Numbered from the stretch's first letter, positions 51,650 to 62,489 are shown. The stretch is DNA of 64,000 nucleotides from Gammaproteobacteria bacterium (GCA_016744375.1 JADGEM010000016.1:1-64000), one strand, 5' to 3'. Program-made: numbers and translations. The notes: generated from the sequence alone by a model not told the origin.

Positions 51650-52347
51650 TACAGCATGTTCTTAAGCATTAATTTTTTTATATTTCCGATTGCCTTTGTT
51701 GGATTAAGATGCTTGGGACAAACATCAACACAATTCATGATGCTATGGCAACGAAACAATTTATAAGGTCCTTCTAAGTCTTGCAGACGTTCAGCCGTTG
51801 CCTGGTCACGACTGTCCGATAAAAAACGCCATGATTGCAACAGAGCTGCTGGCCCCCTAAATTTATCGGGATTCCACCAGAAAGAAGGACAGGCAGTCGA
51901 ACAACATCCACACAGAATACATTCATATAAGCCATCCAGCTTGTCACGTTGCTCAGGTGTTTGTTTAAATTCAACATCAGGAATGGGATCTTTTACAATT
52001 AACCAGGGTTTAACGGCTCGATATTGTGTATAAAACTGTGTCATATCAATAATCAGATCTCGAATGACAGGCATACCAGGTAGTGGACGAATGATAACCG
52101 GTTCTTTGAGGCCTTCGACAGCGGAAACACAGGCCAGGGCATTTGTCCCATTGATGTTCATACCATCAGAGCCGCATACCCCTTCTCCGCATGAGTGACG
52201 AAATGACAGGGTCTCATCCTGTTCATTTTTTATCCTTAGTAAGGCATCTCTAAGCATTGTACCTGGCTCTATATCAAGCAGTTCATATTCCTGCATGTAT
52301 GGCATTGCATCTGTTTCAGGATTAAATCGATAAATGGTAAAAAGCAT
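51649..52347 (-). CDS. sdhB: Succinate dehydrogenase iron-sulfur subunit
   Basis: A 232-residue electron-transfer subunit. The [2Fe-2S] ligands are Cys53, Cys58, Asp61 and Cys73 (SCGEGVCGSD...AC), with Asp replacing the fourth Cys as in E. coli. The [4Fe-4S] and [3Fe-4S] ligands are in ECILCGCCSTACP and CHSIMNCVDVCPKHLNP. The start at 52347 (AGGAC upstream) gives the standard N-terminus; an upstream frame overlaps sdhA and is ignored. Confidence 0.97.
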   Translation of the reverse strand: MLFTIYRFNPETDAMPYMQEYELLDIEPGTMLRDALLRIKNEQDETLSFRHSCGEGVCGSDGMNINGTNALACVSAVEGLKEPVIIRPLPGMPVIRDLIIDMTQFYTQYRAVKPWLIVKDPIPDVEFKQTPEQRDKLDGLYECILCGCCSTACPSFWWNPDKFRGPAALLQSWRFLSDSRDQATAERLQDLEGPYKLFRCHSIMNCVDVCPKHLNPTKAIGNIKKLMLKNML

Positions 52348-52357
52348 GATTCGTGTC

Positions 52358-54193
52358 CTAGTAAACTCGTTCTTTTGGTGGAAATGTTTCAACAGTTAAA
52401 GCCTTTGTTCGTACCGGCTTATAAAACAAACTATTATTTTTCATATAATAAAGACTATGCTTCATCCAGGATTCATCATCTCTTTTTTCATAGTCAATGC
52501 GAGAATGTGCGCCACGACTCTCTTTCCTTGCAAGCGCGCTAATGACAGTAGCCAAACCAATTTCAATCAAATTTTCTAATTCCAGAGCTTCAACTCTTGC
52601 GGTATTAAAAACTAATGAGTGATCAGTGATATAAGCATGACTTAATTTCTCTTTTATTTCTTTGACTTGTTGTACACCTTCAGCAAGGACATCTTCTGTT
52701 CGGAAAACACCACACTTTTCTTCCATTACCTGTTTTAACTCTGCTTTGAGTTCAGATACCGTATAAGTCTCATGGTTATTATTGGCTTGATCAGAGCTTT
52801 GTTCAGAAAGCTCTTGGCTGTCAGGGGCATCTCCTTGTTTGCTGTCAACTTTTTCCCAACGTTCTAATCTGGCTAACGCCTCATCAATACTGTCATCGGG
52901 TAATATAAGATGATAATGGTGTGTCTTAAGGTAATCAATAATATGATTACCCGCAGCACGGCCGAACACGACAATATCCAGTAATGAGTTACCACCCAGA
53001 CGATTAGCTCCATGGACTGAGGCGCATGCACACTCACCTGCAGCATATAAGCCGGGAATTACCTCTTCACCACCAGTTCCAGCCGGTACAACGACTTCAC
53101 CATAAAGGTTGGTAGGTATGCCTCCCATCGTATAATGCGCCGTTGGAAACACAGGGATGGGTTCTTCGATAGGATCAATTCCCAGGAAAGTTAAACTGGT
53201 ATCCCGGATACCAGGTAAACGTTTTTTGATAACATCGCTGCCCAGATGGTCCAGCTTTAACAAAACATGATCTTTCTTAGTGCCGCAGCCCCGACCCTCT
53301 CTGATCTCAATTGCAATGGCACGGCTCACCACATCACGGGAAGCTAAATCTTTAGCGTGAGGTGCATAACGTTCCATAAAGCGCTCACCATCACAATTGA
53401 TCAGATAACCACCTTCACCGCGCACACCTTCTGTGATTAACATACCTTTTCCAGCGACACCCGTTGGATGAAATTGAAAAAACTCCATATCCTGCAAAGG
53501 AATTCCGGCTCTGAGTGCCATGGCCATACCATCGCCTGTATTGATACTTGCATTTGTATTTGTACGGAACAATTGTCCGGCACCACCGGTTGCAATAAGT
53601 GTTGTTTTAGCCTCAATAATAATTTTTTCACTGGTTTCAATATCATAGGCAATAGCACCTAGCACATCACCCACCTCATTTTTCAATAGGTCAACAGCAA
53701 AAAACTCATCAAAGAAATGAGTTTTTGCTCGTATATTTTGTTGATAAAGTGAATGCAGCATTGCATGACCTGTACGATCGGCTGCAGCACAGGTTCTGGC
53801 AGCCTGATCGCCACCGAAATTTTGGCTTTGCCCACCAAATGGCCGCTGATAGATATGTCCATTCTCTAAACGTGAAAACGGTACACCAAAATGTTCCAGC
53901 TCAATAACTGTATTAGGAGCAGCTCGACACATATATTCTATAGCGTCCTGATCACCTAAATAGTCACTGCCTTTTACTGTGTCATACATGTGCCAGTGCC
54001 AGTTATCAGGTGTTACATTGCCAAGTGCGGCATTCATACCGCCCTGTGCCGCAACCGTATGAGAACGCGTTGGAAAAACCTTTGAAACAACAGCAACCTT
54101 TGCATCGGCTTGTGATAACTGCAGAGCTGCTCTTAAACCGGCCCCCCCGGCACCTATAACAAGAGTATCAAATTTTCTTTTAATTATGTTCAT
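52358..54193 (-). CDS. sdhA: Succinate dehydrogenase flavoprotein subunit
   Basis: A 611-residue catalytic subunit oxidising succinate to fumarate in the TCA cycle. FAD-binding IGAGGAGLRAA at 13-23, the flavin-linked His45 in RSHTVAAQGG, and active-site HPTGVAGKGMLITEG and HGANRLGGNSLLD. It is about 20 residues longer than E. coli SdhA because of a Gln/Ser/Asp-rich insert near residues 440-475 (KQGDAPDSQELSEQSSDQAN) before the helical domain. Catalytic motifs are intact. It lies 32 bp after sdhD. Confidence 0.97.
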   Translation of the reverse strand: MNIIKRKFDTLVIGAGGAGLRAALQLSQADAKVAVVSKVFPTRSHTVAAQGGMNAALGNVTPDNWHWHMYDTVKGSDYLGDQDAIEYMCRAAPNTVIELEHFGVPFSRLENGHIYQRPFGGQSQNFGGDQAARTCAAADRTGHAMLHSLYQQNIRAKTHFFDEFFAVDLLKNEVGDVLGAIAYDIETSEKIIIEAKTTLIATGGAGQLFRTNTNASINTGDGMAMALRAGIPLQDMEFFQFHPTGVAGKGMLITEGVRGEGGYLINCDGERFMERYAPHAKDLASRDVVSRAIAIEIREGRGCGTKKDHVLLKLDHLGSDVIKKRLPGIRDTSLTFLGIDPIEEPIPVFPTAHYTMGGIPTNLYGEVVVPAGTGGEEVIPGLYAAGECACASVHGANRLGGNSLLDIVVFGRAAGNHIIDYLKTHHYHLILPDDSIDEALARLERWEKVDSKQGDAPDSQELSEQSSDQANNNHETYTVSELKAELKQVMEEKCGVFRTEDVLAEGVQQVKEIKEKLSHAYITDHSLVFNTARVEALELENLIEIGLATVISALARKESRGAHSRIDYEKRDDESWMKHSLYYMKNNSLFYKPVRTKALTVETFPPKERVY

Positions 54194-54225
54194 GTCAGTT
54201 TGCTTTTAATGATCAGATTTAAATG

Positions 54226-54570
54226 TTAGATAATTAATGCCAGTGAAAAAAGTATCCGCAGCATTCCAAGACTAATAATGATGAGAAAAAAACTAATACA
54301 GGCCAACATCATAAGCCTGAGTGCATCATAAGATACATAATCCAGCACAATATCCCGCATCCCAACCCAGGCATGTACAGCAAGATGAATAATGAATAAA
54401 CCCGTTGCAGTATTCATAAGGGGATGAGAAAACCACTCGAGCCATAAAGCATAGCTCATTCGTTCTGTAGAGAAAATAACCCATAGAAAATATAATATAT
54501 ACAATGCCATAAAAGCACCGGTTAAGCGCTGATACAACCACGCCTGAAGTCCTTTGGCCTGATAAGTCAT
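54226..54570 (-). CDS. sdhD: Succinate dehydrogenase membrane anchor subunit SdhD
   Basis: A 114-residue, three-helix inner-membrane subunit that helps bind heme b and quinone. Heme/quinone-site pattern HLAVHAWVGMRDIVLDYV, as in gammaproteobacterial SdhD. The start at 54570 gives MTYQAKGLQAWLYQRLTGA, the usual N-terminus; the open frame upstream overlaps sdhC. Confidence 0.93.
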   Translation of the reverse strand: MTYQAKGLQAWLYQRLTGAFMALYILYFLWVIFSTERMSYALWLEWFSHPLMNTATGLFIIHLAVHAWVGMRDIVLDYVSYDALRLMMLACISFFLIIISLGMLRILFSLALII

Positions 54571-54613
54571 CGCTTTATACTCTTGTCTGACATAAAATTC
54601 ATGTATTCTGCCT

Positions 54614-55015
54614 CTATAACCATAATAAATAAAAAGAAAAAAACACAAACACTAAAAAAGCAGCAACCATGACCACTAAGGCCGATTTTTGTGCTGGGGC
54701 TTTATCAATTCCAATATCAAAATCCAACAAAAAATAGCGTATTCCTGCAAAGAGATGATGAGCCAGCCCCCAGATGATAATAAGACCGAATGTTTTTGCT
54801 ATAGGCCCCTGTAATTCAGCTTTAGCAAGAGCAAAACCGATTTCATTGGTTAGAGATAACTGCAGAAGGTAAAGAAAATAGGGTAAAGAAAGAAAAAGCA
54901 GAATACCAGCAGCTCTATGACCAACTGACATAATAGCTGAAATAGGAAATTTAACTGACAGCAGATTAAGATTCTTTGGCCGTTGGGAAGCACCTGTATG
55001 TTGAGATTGTGGCAT
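54614..55015 (-). CDS. sdhC: Succinate dehydrogenase cytochrome b556 subunit SdhC
   Basis: A 133-residue three-helix inner-membrane subunit. The N-terminal RPKNLNLLSVKFPISAI with SVGHRAAGI (quinone site) and the heme-ligand region GLAHHLFAGIRYFLLD define the family. It is first in sdhCDAB-sdhE-cptA and divergent from ygfZ across 164 bp that should hold the operon promoter. Confidence 0.94.
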   Translation of the reverse strand: MPQSQHTGASQRPKNLNLLSVKFPISAIMSVGHRAAGILLFLSLPYFLYLLQLSLTNEIGFALAKAELQGPIAKTFGLIIIWGLAHHLFAGIRYFLLDFDIGIDKAPAQKSALVVMVAAFLVFVFFSFYLLWL

Positions 55016-55179
55016 TGTTGGCCCTATTCTTTTGACATGAGTTATAAAAGTAAGTTATGACACAAAAAAGATAACATTATTAATTAAATGACTCGCAATA
55101 AGATAAATCAATCTTGATTCTTACCCCAATCGGCATTATATAGATAAAGCATATATCATAATTAGAGTAGATCAAGCAT

Positions 55180-56229
55180 ATGTCAAATAAATGGTTCAAT
55201 TTTCTCAGTACTTACGGTGCTACCTTTAATTCCGAACAGGAAGTCACTTTCGACCCCAAAGATGAAGCCACTATTAGTTCTTTACAGGGTAACCTTTATT
55301 TAACTGATTTATCATATCTGAGTCTTATAGAAGTCAGCGGAGATGACAAAAAAACATTTTTACAGGGGCAGCTAACCAATGATGTCAATGCCATTAGTTC
55401 TTCTCTCACACACATTAGTGGACTTTGTACACCTAAAGGACGTCTACGAGCATTATTTACCATTATTTCAAGAGACGATACTCTCCTTTTGCAATTACCC
55501 CTGGCGTTACATGAAGAAACACTAAAGCGCCTAAAAATGTTTGTCATGATGAGCAAGGTCAAGCTTGTTGATGTCAATGACAGCCTTATTAAAATAGGAA
55601 TTTCCGGCAACCAGGCAATTAAAGTACTCAAGGAAAATGGCTTTACCATTCCCAATGAAACCAATATGGTTTCTGATAACAATGCTATTCAATTAATTCG
55701 TCTGTCAGGTACAACACCACGGTTTGAATGTATTGGCCCGCTGGATAAGATTCAAGCGCTATGGGAAACCTTACAAGAAGATGCTCAGTTGATCGGTACT
55801 GCCCACTGGAAACTTCTGGATATTCAAAGTGGGATACCCAATGTATTCGCATCATCAAAAGAAACTTTCATTCCACAAATGCTTAATTTAGAAGCGCTTA
55901 ATGGCATAAATTTTAAAAAAGGCTGCTACACTGGACAAGAAGTTGTTGCCAGAATGCAATATCTTGGGAAATTAAAACGTAGGATGTATCGAGCGCATTG
56001 TGATACAGAAACATTATTAGAACCAGGTGCCCTGCTTTACTCAGAATCATCTAAAAGTGGCCAGGGAGCAGGACATATCGTTGACAGTCAAAAATCTCTC
56101 AATGGCGGAATTGAATTACTTGCAGTTATTACAACAGAAGCTATTGATAATTCAGATATTTTTCTGGATGAATCATTTAAAACGCCACTTATCATTAAAG
56201 AATTGCCTTATACAATTGAAACAGAATAA
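55180..56229 (+). CDS. ygfZ: Folate-binding tRNA/iron-sulfur repair protein YgfZ
   Basis: A 349-residue protein of the aminomethyltransferase fold. The signature K-G-C-Y-T-G-Q-E at residues 247-254 carries the essential Cys. YgfZ binds tetrahydrofolate and supports iron-sulfur enzymes such as MiaB. Its position next to sdhE/sdh, an Fe-S enzyme operon, is common in gammaproteobacteria. Confidence 0.93.
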   Translation: MSNKWFNFLSTYGATFNSEQEVTFDPKDEATISSLQGNLYLTDLSYLSLIEVSGDDKKTFLQGQLTNDVNAISSSLTHISGLCTPKGRLRALFTIISRDDTLLLQLPLALHEETLKRLKMFVMMSKVKLVDVNDSLIKIGISGNQAIKVLKENGFTIPNETNMVSDNNAIQLIRLSGTTPRFECIGPLDKIQALWETLQEDAQLIGTAHWKLLDIQSGIPNVFASSKETFIPQMLNLEALNGINFKKGCYTGQEVVARMQYLGKLKRRMYRAHCDTETLLEPGALLYSESSKSGQGAGHIVDSQKSLNGGIELLAVITTEAIDNSDIFLDESFKTPLIIKELPYTIETE

Positions 56230-56329
56230 TATTTGTAATAAGTGTATTTTATGCTATAAATAGAATGCACTTTTCTACAAACACTGTCCGCACGTAATAG
56301 ATAACGATCAATAAATAAAGGGCTTTCTT

Positions 56330-57175
56330 TTGAGCAATAAAATTCTTGAAGATAAGTTTTATATCGCATTATTAGATGATTTAGAAAAACAAAAATTAGT
56401 TTTACCTGTTTTGCCTGAAGTGGCATTAAAAGTGCGTGATGCCGTGGCAGATGAAGATGCCAGCGCCAAGCAAATAGCCGATGTGATCGTCCTTGACCCG
56501 GTTATATCCGCTCGTATGATTCAGGTTGCCAACAGTCCTTTATTAAGAGGTTCAAAAAAAACAGATACAGTTGAGCAGGCAATAACCCGCATGGGTCATT
56601 CATTAGTTAAATCCATGGTAACCACCATGGCTATGGAACAGATTTTTAAAGCAACAAATCCAATCACAAAAAAATACATGGATGAAATCTGGACACAAAG
56701 CACACAAGTTGCCTCCATTGCATCAGCAATGGCTAACCACTTTACCAAACTAAAGCCTGATCAGGCCATGCTTGCTGGCCTGGTTCATAATATTGGCGCC
56801 TTGCCCATTTTGACTCGAGCTGAAGAAATTCCTGCTCTGGTGCAGGATGAAGAGGTCTTCGTCTCTTTGCTAAATCGTCTATCAGGTCCAGTAGGTACAT
56901 CTATTATGAAAAGCTGGCATTTTCCTGAAGATCTGATCAAAGTTGCCAGTGAACACAGTAATTATACTTATGACAGTGAAGCCATTGATTACATTGATGT
57001 TGTCATAGTGGCAAAATTACAAAATCTTGCCGGTACGGAGCATCCTGATGCCCAACTTGAGTGGGACCACATTCCTTCATTTTGTAAATTAGGTTTGGCT
57101 GGTGAATCTGATGTGGTTGAAATTGAAGATGTGGTGATCGAAGAAATTGAAATCACACAACAGTTGTTTAACTAA
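56330..57175 (+). CDS. HDOD-domain signalling protein
   Basis: A 281-residue protein dominated by one HDOD domain (about residues 18-215), with the markers LPVLPEVALKVRDAV, VIVLDPVISARMIQVANSP and GLVHNIGALPIL. HDOD proteins act in signalling, often with cyclic di-GMP or chemotaxis systems, and usually lack nuclease activity. The acidic C-terminus (VEIEDVVIEEIEI) may dock a partner. The start is TTG with AAAGGG nine bases upstream. It is convergent with lysS. Confidence 0.88.
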   Translation: MSNKILEDKFYIALLDDLEKQKLVLPVLPEVALKVRDAVADEDASAKQIADVIVLDPVISARMIQVANSPLLRGSKKTDTVEQAITRMGHSLVKSMVTTMAMEQIFKATNPITKKYMDEIWTQSTQVASIASAMANHFTKLKPDQAMLAGLVHNIGALPILTRAEEIPALVQDEEVFVSLLNRLSGPVGTSIMKSWHFPEDLIKVASEHSNYTYDSEAIDYIDVVIVAKLQNLAGTEHPDAQLEWDHIPSFCKLGLAGESDVVEIEDVVIEEIEITQQLFN

Positions 57176-57192
57176 ATTTGCAAGCTGAAAAG

Positions 57193-57229
57193 TTGGTATG
57201 TTTTTAAGTAAAATACAGTAACATACCAA
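57193..57229 (-). terminator. Terminator between lysS and the HDOD gene
   Basis: TTGGTATGTT (57193-57202) and AACATACCAA (57220-57229) pair perfectly with a 17-base loop, 15 bp after the lysS stop codon. On the minus strand ACTTTT follows. It probably serves lysS and may help the convergent HDOD gene. Confidence 0.6.
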
Positions 57230-57243
57230 GCTTCTGTGCGCTC

Positions 57244-58797
57244 TTAATCAACAGCCCTCATATGTGGAAACAAGAGTACATCACGAATAGACGGCGCATC
57301 TGTTAATAACATTACCAGGCGATCAATACCAATCCCCTCGCCTGCTGTTGGCGGCATACCATGTTCTAAGGCTGTAATATAATCCATATCAAAATGCATG
57401 GCCTCATCATCACCAGCCTCTTTTTCTTCAACCTGTTTTTTAAAACGTTCAGCCTGATCTTCCGGATCATTTAATTCAGAAAATCCATTTGCTAATTCAC
57501 GGCCTCCGACAAAAAATTCAAATCGGTCGGTAACAAAAGGGTCATCATTATTACGTCTTGCCAAGGGTGAAACTTCAGTCGGATAGGCTGTTATAAAGGT
57601 CGGATCCATTAAGCGGTGTTCTACTGTCTTTTCAAATATTTCAATTTGTACCTTACCCAGGCCGTAACTGTCTTTTAAAGGAATACCCATAGATTCTGCA
57701 ATCTGACGTGCTTGAACAATATCATCTAATTGAGCTTCCGACAGTTTCGGGTTGAAGTGCAAAATTGATTCTTTAATTGTCATCCGGGTAAATGGTTGTT
57801 CAAAATTTACTTCTGCACCCTGATATTCAAAGACAGCCTTACCTAGAACTTCTTCAGCGAGCCCACGCAACATTTCTTCAGTGAGATCCATTAAGTCATT
57901 ATAATCAGCATAAGCCTGATAAAACTCAATCATAGTAAATTCGGGATTATGCCTTGTTGATAAGCCTTCATTTCTAAAGTTACGATTGATTTCAAATACA
58001 CGCTCAAATCCACCCACAACCAGGCGTTTTAAATATAATTCAGGAGCAATTCGCAAAAACAATTCCATATCAAGGGCATTATGGTAAGTTGTAAATGGGC
58101 GTGCCGTTGCACCGCCAGGAATAGCCTGCATCATGGGGGTTTCTACTTCCATGAATTCTTTGTGCAGCATAAAATTTCGAATATAAGTAATAATTTTTGA
58201 ACGCAATGCAAACGTCTTACGTGTCTCATCATTGGTAATAAGATCAATATATCGTTGGCGATAACAGGTTTCCTGATCAGACAGACCTTTGAATTTTTCT
58301 GGTAATGGGCGCAGCGCCTTTGTCAGCAACTCGATATTCTCTACTCTGACAGACAGTTCATCCGTTTTCGTTTTAAACAATACACCTTCAGCACCAATGA
58401 TATCGCCCAAATCCCACTTTTTAAAGTGATCATTATAAAAACCATCTGCAAGTGAATCTCGTTGGATGAATAACTGAATAGAACCGGACATATCTTTAAT
58501 GGTTGCAAAGCTCGCTTTTCCCATGATGCGCTGCAGCATCATTCGGCCCGCAACAATGACTTTGATATTTTTTTCAGCGAGCTCTTCTTTAGTGAACTGA
58601 TCATATTCAGCATGAAGCTTTTCTGCCAGAGAGTCACGACGAAAGTGATTTGGAAATGCATTTCCCTGCTCTCTTAATTTCGATAATTTATCACGACGTT
58701 GGGCAATTAGCTTATTTTCTTCATCATGACTTTGCTTAACCAAAGAGTCATTTGAATTTTTTGATTCTTGCGCAGATTCTGACATCAATTTACTCAC
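57244..58797 (-). CDS. lysS: Lysyl-tRNA synthetase, class II
   Basis: A 517-residue enzyme charging tRNA-Lys. N-terminal OB-fold anticodon-binding domain (about 60-170, [18 protein letters not shown]), then the class II catalytic core with motif 1 ([20 protein letters not shown]), motif 2 ([28 protein letters not shown] region) and motif 3 ([15 protein letters not shown]). About 40 extra polar residues precede the family's usual start. It lies 22 bp downstream of prfB, the classic prfB-lysS pair. Confidence 0.97.
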   Translation of the reverse strand: MSKLMSESAQESKNSNDSLVKQSHDEENKLIAQRRDKLSKLREQGNAFPNHFRRDSLAEKLHAEYDQFTKEELAEKNIKVIVAGRMMLQRIMGKASFATIKDMSGSIQLFIQRDSLADGFYNDHFKKWDLGDIIGAEGVLFKTKTDELSVRVENIELLTKALRPLPEKFKGLSDQETCYRQRYIDLITNDETRKTFALRSKIITYIRNFMLHKEFMEVETPMMQAIPGGATARPFTTYHNALDMELFLRIAPELYLKRLVVGGFERVFEINRNFRNEGLSTRHNPEFTMIEFYQAYADYNDLMDLTEEMLRGLAEEVLGKAVFEYQGAEVNFEQPFTRMTIKESILHFNPKLSEAQLDDIVQARQIAESMGIPLKDSYGLGKVQIEIFEKTVEHRLMDPTFITAYPTEVSPLARRNNDDPFVTDRFEFFVGGRELANGFSELNDPEDQAERFKKQVEEKEAGDDEAMHFDMDYITALEHGMPPTAGEGIGIDRLVMLLTDAPSIRDVLLFPHMRAVD

Positions 58798-58819
58798 TTT
58801 TTGTTTCTAAAATTTGTTA

Positions 58820-59930
58820 TTACTTTGGGTGCTGCATATTAGATTTTAATGAAGCTTCAATAAAGGGTTTTAAATCGCCATCTAATACCGATTGAGTGTT
58901 ACTCGATTCATGTCCGGTCCGCAGATCTTTGATGCGTGATTGATCTAAAACATAGGATCGAATTTGACTGCCCCAGCCTATATCAGACTTGTTTTCTTCC
59001 AGTTCCTGTTTATCCACATTGCGTTTTTGCATTTCTACTTCATACAATTTTGCTTTAAGCATTTTCATCGCTTCTGCTTTGTTTTTATGTTGAGAGCGAT
59101 CATTCTGACATTGAACGACAACATTACTGGGTAAATGGGTGATTCGCACAGCTGAGTCTGTTTTATTAATATGCTGTCCTCCAGCGCCACTGGCACGATA
59201 TGTATCAATCCGTAAATCAGCAGGATTAATATCAATATCGATATTATCGTCCACTTCAGGGTAAGCAAAAACAGAAGCAAATGATGTATGACGACGATTA
59301 CCTGAGTCAAAGGGAGATTTTCTCACTAAACGGTGAACCCCGGTTTCAGTTTTCAACCAGCCGAATGCATACTCTCCGGTAAACTTAATTGTTGCACCTT
59401 TTATACCAGCAACATCGCCGTCAGAAACTTCCAGAACTTCCGTTTTAAAGCCTTCCTTTTCGCCAAAACGTAAAAACATCCTAAGAATCATGCTGGCCCA
59501 GTCCTGAGCTTCTGTACCGCCAGAGCCAGACTGAATATCAATAAAAGCATTATTTTCATCCATATCACCTGAAAACATGCGACGGAATTCAAGTCCGCCC
59601 ACTTCTTCCTCTAAATCATCCAGCTCAAGAATAATATCTTTAACAGCACCTTCATCGTCTTCCTCAAGTGCCATTTCAAGTAATTCGCCCATATCAGCCA
59701 GGCCTGAAAATAAAGTTTCAAGACCATTAACAATTTTTTCCAGAGAGACTTTTTTCTGACCTAAAGCTTGAGCATTTTCAGGGTCATCCCATACACTTGG
59801 CGATTCAAGTTCTAAGTTGACCTCTTCAAGTTGCTCTTTTTTGAGTTCAAAGTCAAAGATACCCCCTGAGCTTCTCTGAACGACTGCTTAAATCGGAGAT
59901 TCTATTTTTTAAACCGGTAGTTTCTATCAT
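58820..59930 (-). CDS. prfB: Peptide chain release factor 2, with programmed +1 frameshift
   Basis: A 369-residue factor that recognises UAA and UGA. The first 25 codons run from ATG 59930 to an in-frame TGA (59853-59855) at codon 26, exactly as in E. coli. The sequence before it reads AGG-GGG-TAT-CTT-TGA-C, with a Shine-Dalgarno-like AGGGGG and the slippery CTT-T. A +1 slip continues as L-D-F-E-L-K-K-E into the long frame ending at 58820. Codon-recognition SPF and the catalytic GGQ ([10 protein letters not shown]) are present. Low RF2 favours the slip, so the gene regulates itself. Confidence 0.97.
59852..59867 (-). promoter_or_regulatory. Programmed +1 frameshift site of prfB
   Basis: AGGGGGTATCTTTGAC read on the minus strand, ending with the in-frame TGA plus C. 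The internal Shine-Dalgarno, slippery codon CTT and weak stop context TGAC are all preserved. Confidence 0.97.
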
Positions 59931-60117
59931 GGTAATGCCTGAAGACTCATTAAAAACCAGTTATTTTACACCAGAATGAAATGATTTCTTAGGTCTTTCT
60001 GGGGCAAAAGACAATATTTTAAAAAATAATCTGATTTTTTATTAAATTGTCTGCAATTATTAAGATAACATCTATAATTAATTCAAATATAGTGGTTTTT
60101 TATTGATGAGGAATAAT

Positions 60118-60684
60118 ATGAGTACTTCCACCGGTTCAACTTCTTTTAAGCCAGATTTAGACTGGAGTCAATTAAAAGAAACCATACTTATGCTCAACTT
60201 ATCCGTTGCTCAAATTGACCAGTCAATGAACGAAGGTAATGCTTCTGTTGAAACTCTGGCCAGCTCATTCACTGCACTGGCGACAAACCTCAATAAAATA
60301 CAATCATCAGTTAGTACTATTGAAGAGACGGTCAGTGATGAAACTAAACTCATGATACAGGGGTCAGCAACCACTGCATTGGAAAAAGTTAATGCCGCAA
60401 TTATTGCATTCCAATTTTATGACAAACTGTCACAGAGGCTTGATCACGTTAGTGAGAGTTTATCCTCATTGACAGCACTTATTGCCAATCCTGCCTCTTT
60501 GTACTCACCGCCGGAATGGCAGGCTCTACAAGAGTCTATTCGTAGTAAATATACCATGGAAGAAGAACGTCGAATGTTTGATAAAGTACTTTCAGGCGCA
60601 CCGATAGAGGAAGCCATTGCAGAATTTAATGCAGAAATGAGTGCCAGGCATGAAACGGCTCAGAATGATGTTGAATTGTTCTAG
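60118..60684 (+). CDS. CheZ-like coiled-coil protein of unknown function
   Basis: A 188-residue soluble helical protein. Long helices (about 15-85 and 95-140) contain A-F-Q-F-Y-D-K-L-S-Q-R-L-D-H-V, reminiscent of the helix around the Q-D-F-Q-D motif of the CheY phosphatase CheZ, but the exact catalytic D/Q pair cannot be confirmed. The acidic tail ends in V-E-L-F. The ATG at 60118 has GAGGA seven bases upstream; weaker in-frame starts lie at 60103 and 60106. It stands alone, convergent with recJ and with no chemotaxis genes nearby. The function is unknown; CheZ-like is a suggestion. Confidence 0.65.
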   Translation: MSTSTGSTSFKPDLDWSQLKETILMLNLSVAQIDQSMNEGNASVETLASSFTALATNLNKIQSSVSTIEETVSDETKLMIQGSATTALEKVNAAIIAFQFYDKLSQRLDHVSESLSSLTALIANPASLYSPPEWQALQESIRSKYTMEEERRMFDKVLSGAPIEEAIAEFNAEMSARHETAQNDVELF

Positions 60685-60707
60685 GACAGACTGCTTGACA
60701 TCATGTA

Positions 60708-62488
60708 TCACAGAGAAGCATAGACAATATGAAGTTGTACTGAGAAGTTTCCACGAAAGTAATTCTCTTTAAGCTGATAAATAACATGAATAAGCTGTCC
60801 CTCAACAAAAGGGAAAGGATCATTCCTTTTTTCCAATGCCCGAAACCAGACTGCTCTGAAAGAATTTGATTCAGTGGCCAGTTGAATCATCAGATGATTA
60901 CCTTCAGAACCAATAACCCGGATACTCTGAACTTTAAAATCTCCCTCAAAGATAGGTGCTTCAAACTCTCGACCATAGGGTTCAAGATGTTTTATTTCAG
61001 CAATGGTTTGAAAATTTATCTCCGTTTCAGACAGTTCACCATCCGTATAAATAACAGGGCTTAAATCATCCTTAGTTAATAACTGCAGTTCAATAGCCTT
61101 ATCAATGAGCAGGCTAAATTCATCAATGGCATCAATTTTTAGCTTCAGACCTGCTGCCCCTTTATGGCCACCAAAGCCAGGAATAATATCAGGTGATTCA
61201 TTGGCAACGTACTCAATGGCATCTCTAATATGAACTCCAGGAATGGTCCGCGCTGAACCCGTCAGTTTCGCCGGATCATTGGATGGACTAAAAACAATGG
61301 TTGGACGACCAAACTTATCCATCAAACGTGATGCCACAATACCTTGTACACCCGCATGAAATTTTTCATGGAAAATCACCAAAGACCATTTTTGCGTACG
61401 TAACTGTTTTATAGCCTGCTCAAAAGCAATTTCAAGCATTTCTTTTTCAGTTTCTTTTCTAGTTTGATTATCTTGATCCAATTGTAATAGATATTGAGTT
61501 GATTGCTCTAAAGTAGGTGCAGATAAATAATGCAATGCCATATAGGGATCAGACATACGACTGCGAGCATTAATTCTTGGGCCTATTTGAAACCCCAAAT
61601 CTTCTGCTGTAAAGAACTGAAAATCACGAGCAAGCATTTTTTTTATGGCTTGCCAGCAAGGTCGTTTCACCTGGTTCATCACTCTTAATCCCGCATTCAC
61701 GACGGCTCGATTAATCGGACTAATCAATGAAACCGCATCAGCTACAGTACCCAGAGCAACAAAATCAAGCAAAGCAGACAGTTTGGGGACATTTCCAGCA
61801 ATAGTTTCATGGCTAATTAGTTCAGAACGAAGTTGACTCATTAAAAGCCAGCTGACCATACAGCCCGCTATGGTATTATCAGGATAAGCGCAGTCTTCAC
61901 GTGTAGGGTTAATAACTGCAAAAGCAGACAGGGGGATGCCTTCTTGAGGAATAGCATGGTGATCAGTCACAATTACATCAATTCCCTTTGCTTTAAGTTG
62001 TGCTATCCGATGTTCATCCGAAGATCCGCAATCAGCAGTTATGATTAATTCAGGCATCACATCTGTACTAAGTATACGATCAACCAGTCCCTGGCTGATA
62101 CCATAACCATCATCAATTCGATGACCGATTAGATGTTGAATATTGACTTCAGGCACGTGAAAGAAATCATGGAGTGAATGAAATAAAATGGCGTGGGATG
62201 TAATGCCATCAACATCATAATCGGTCAATAATCCAATCACTTCATTGTCTTTAATTGCCCGTGCTATGCGTTTAACAGCGATATCACTATCAATTAATAA
62301 ATTCGGTGGTGCAATATTTTTTAATGAAGTATGAACTATTTGTGCAAGTTTTGATTCACAACTATTTTTATCATCAATTCTGTTAGCCACAATTCGTGAC
62401 TGTAAAAGAGATAAAGATAGTGTCTGAGAGAGTTGCACCCGCATACTTTCATTAAGATGAGAAGTACGTGGAATTATCTTTGGAATCA

Positions 62489-62489
<1 letters not shown>
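60708..62489 (-). CDS. recJ: Single-strand-specific 5'-3' exonuclease RecJ
   Basis: A 593-residue DHH-family nuclease used in recombinational and mismatch repair. The metal-binding D-Y-D-V-D at 90-94 and DHH at 176-178 (VTDHHAIP) are present, followed by DHHA1 (FGGHKGAAGL) and the C-terminal OB-like domain. The length is near the E. coli protein. Its ATG overlaps the serS stop codon by one base. Confidence 0.95.

Noticed and set aside
55107-55118. ATCAATCTTGAT dyad between sdhC and ygfZ as an FNR site
   Set aside because: Half-site orientation and spacing do not match the FNR consensus (TTGAT-N4-ATCAA).
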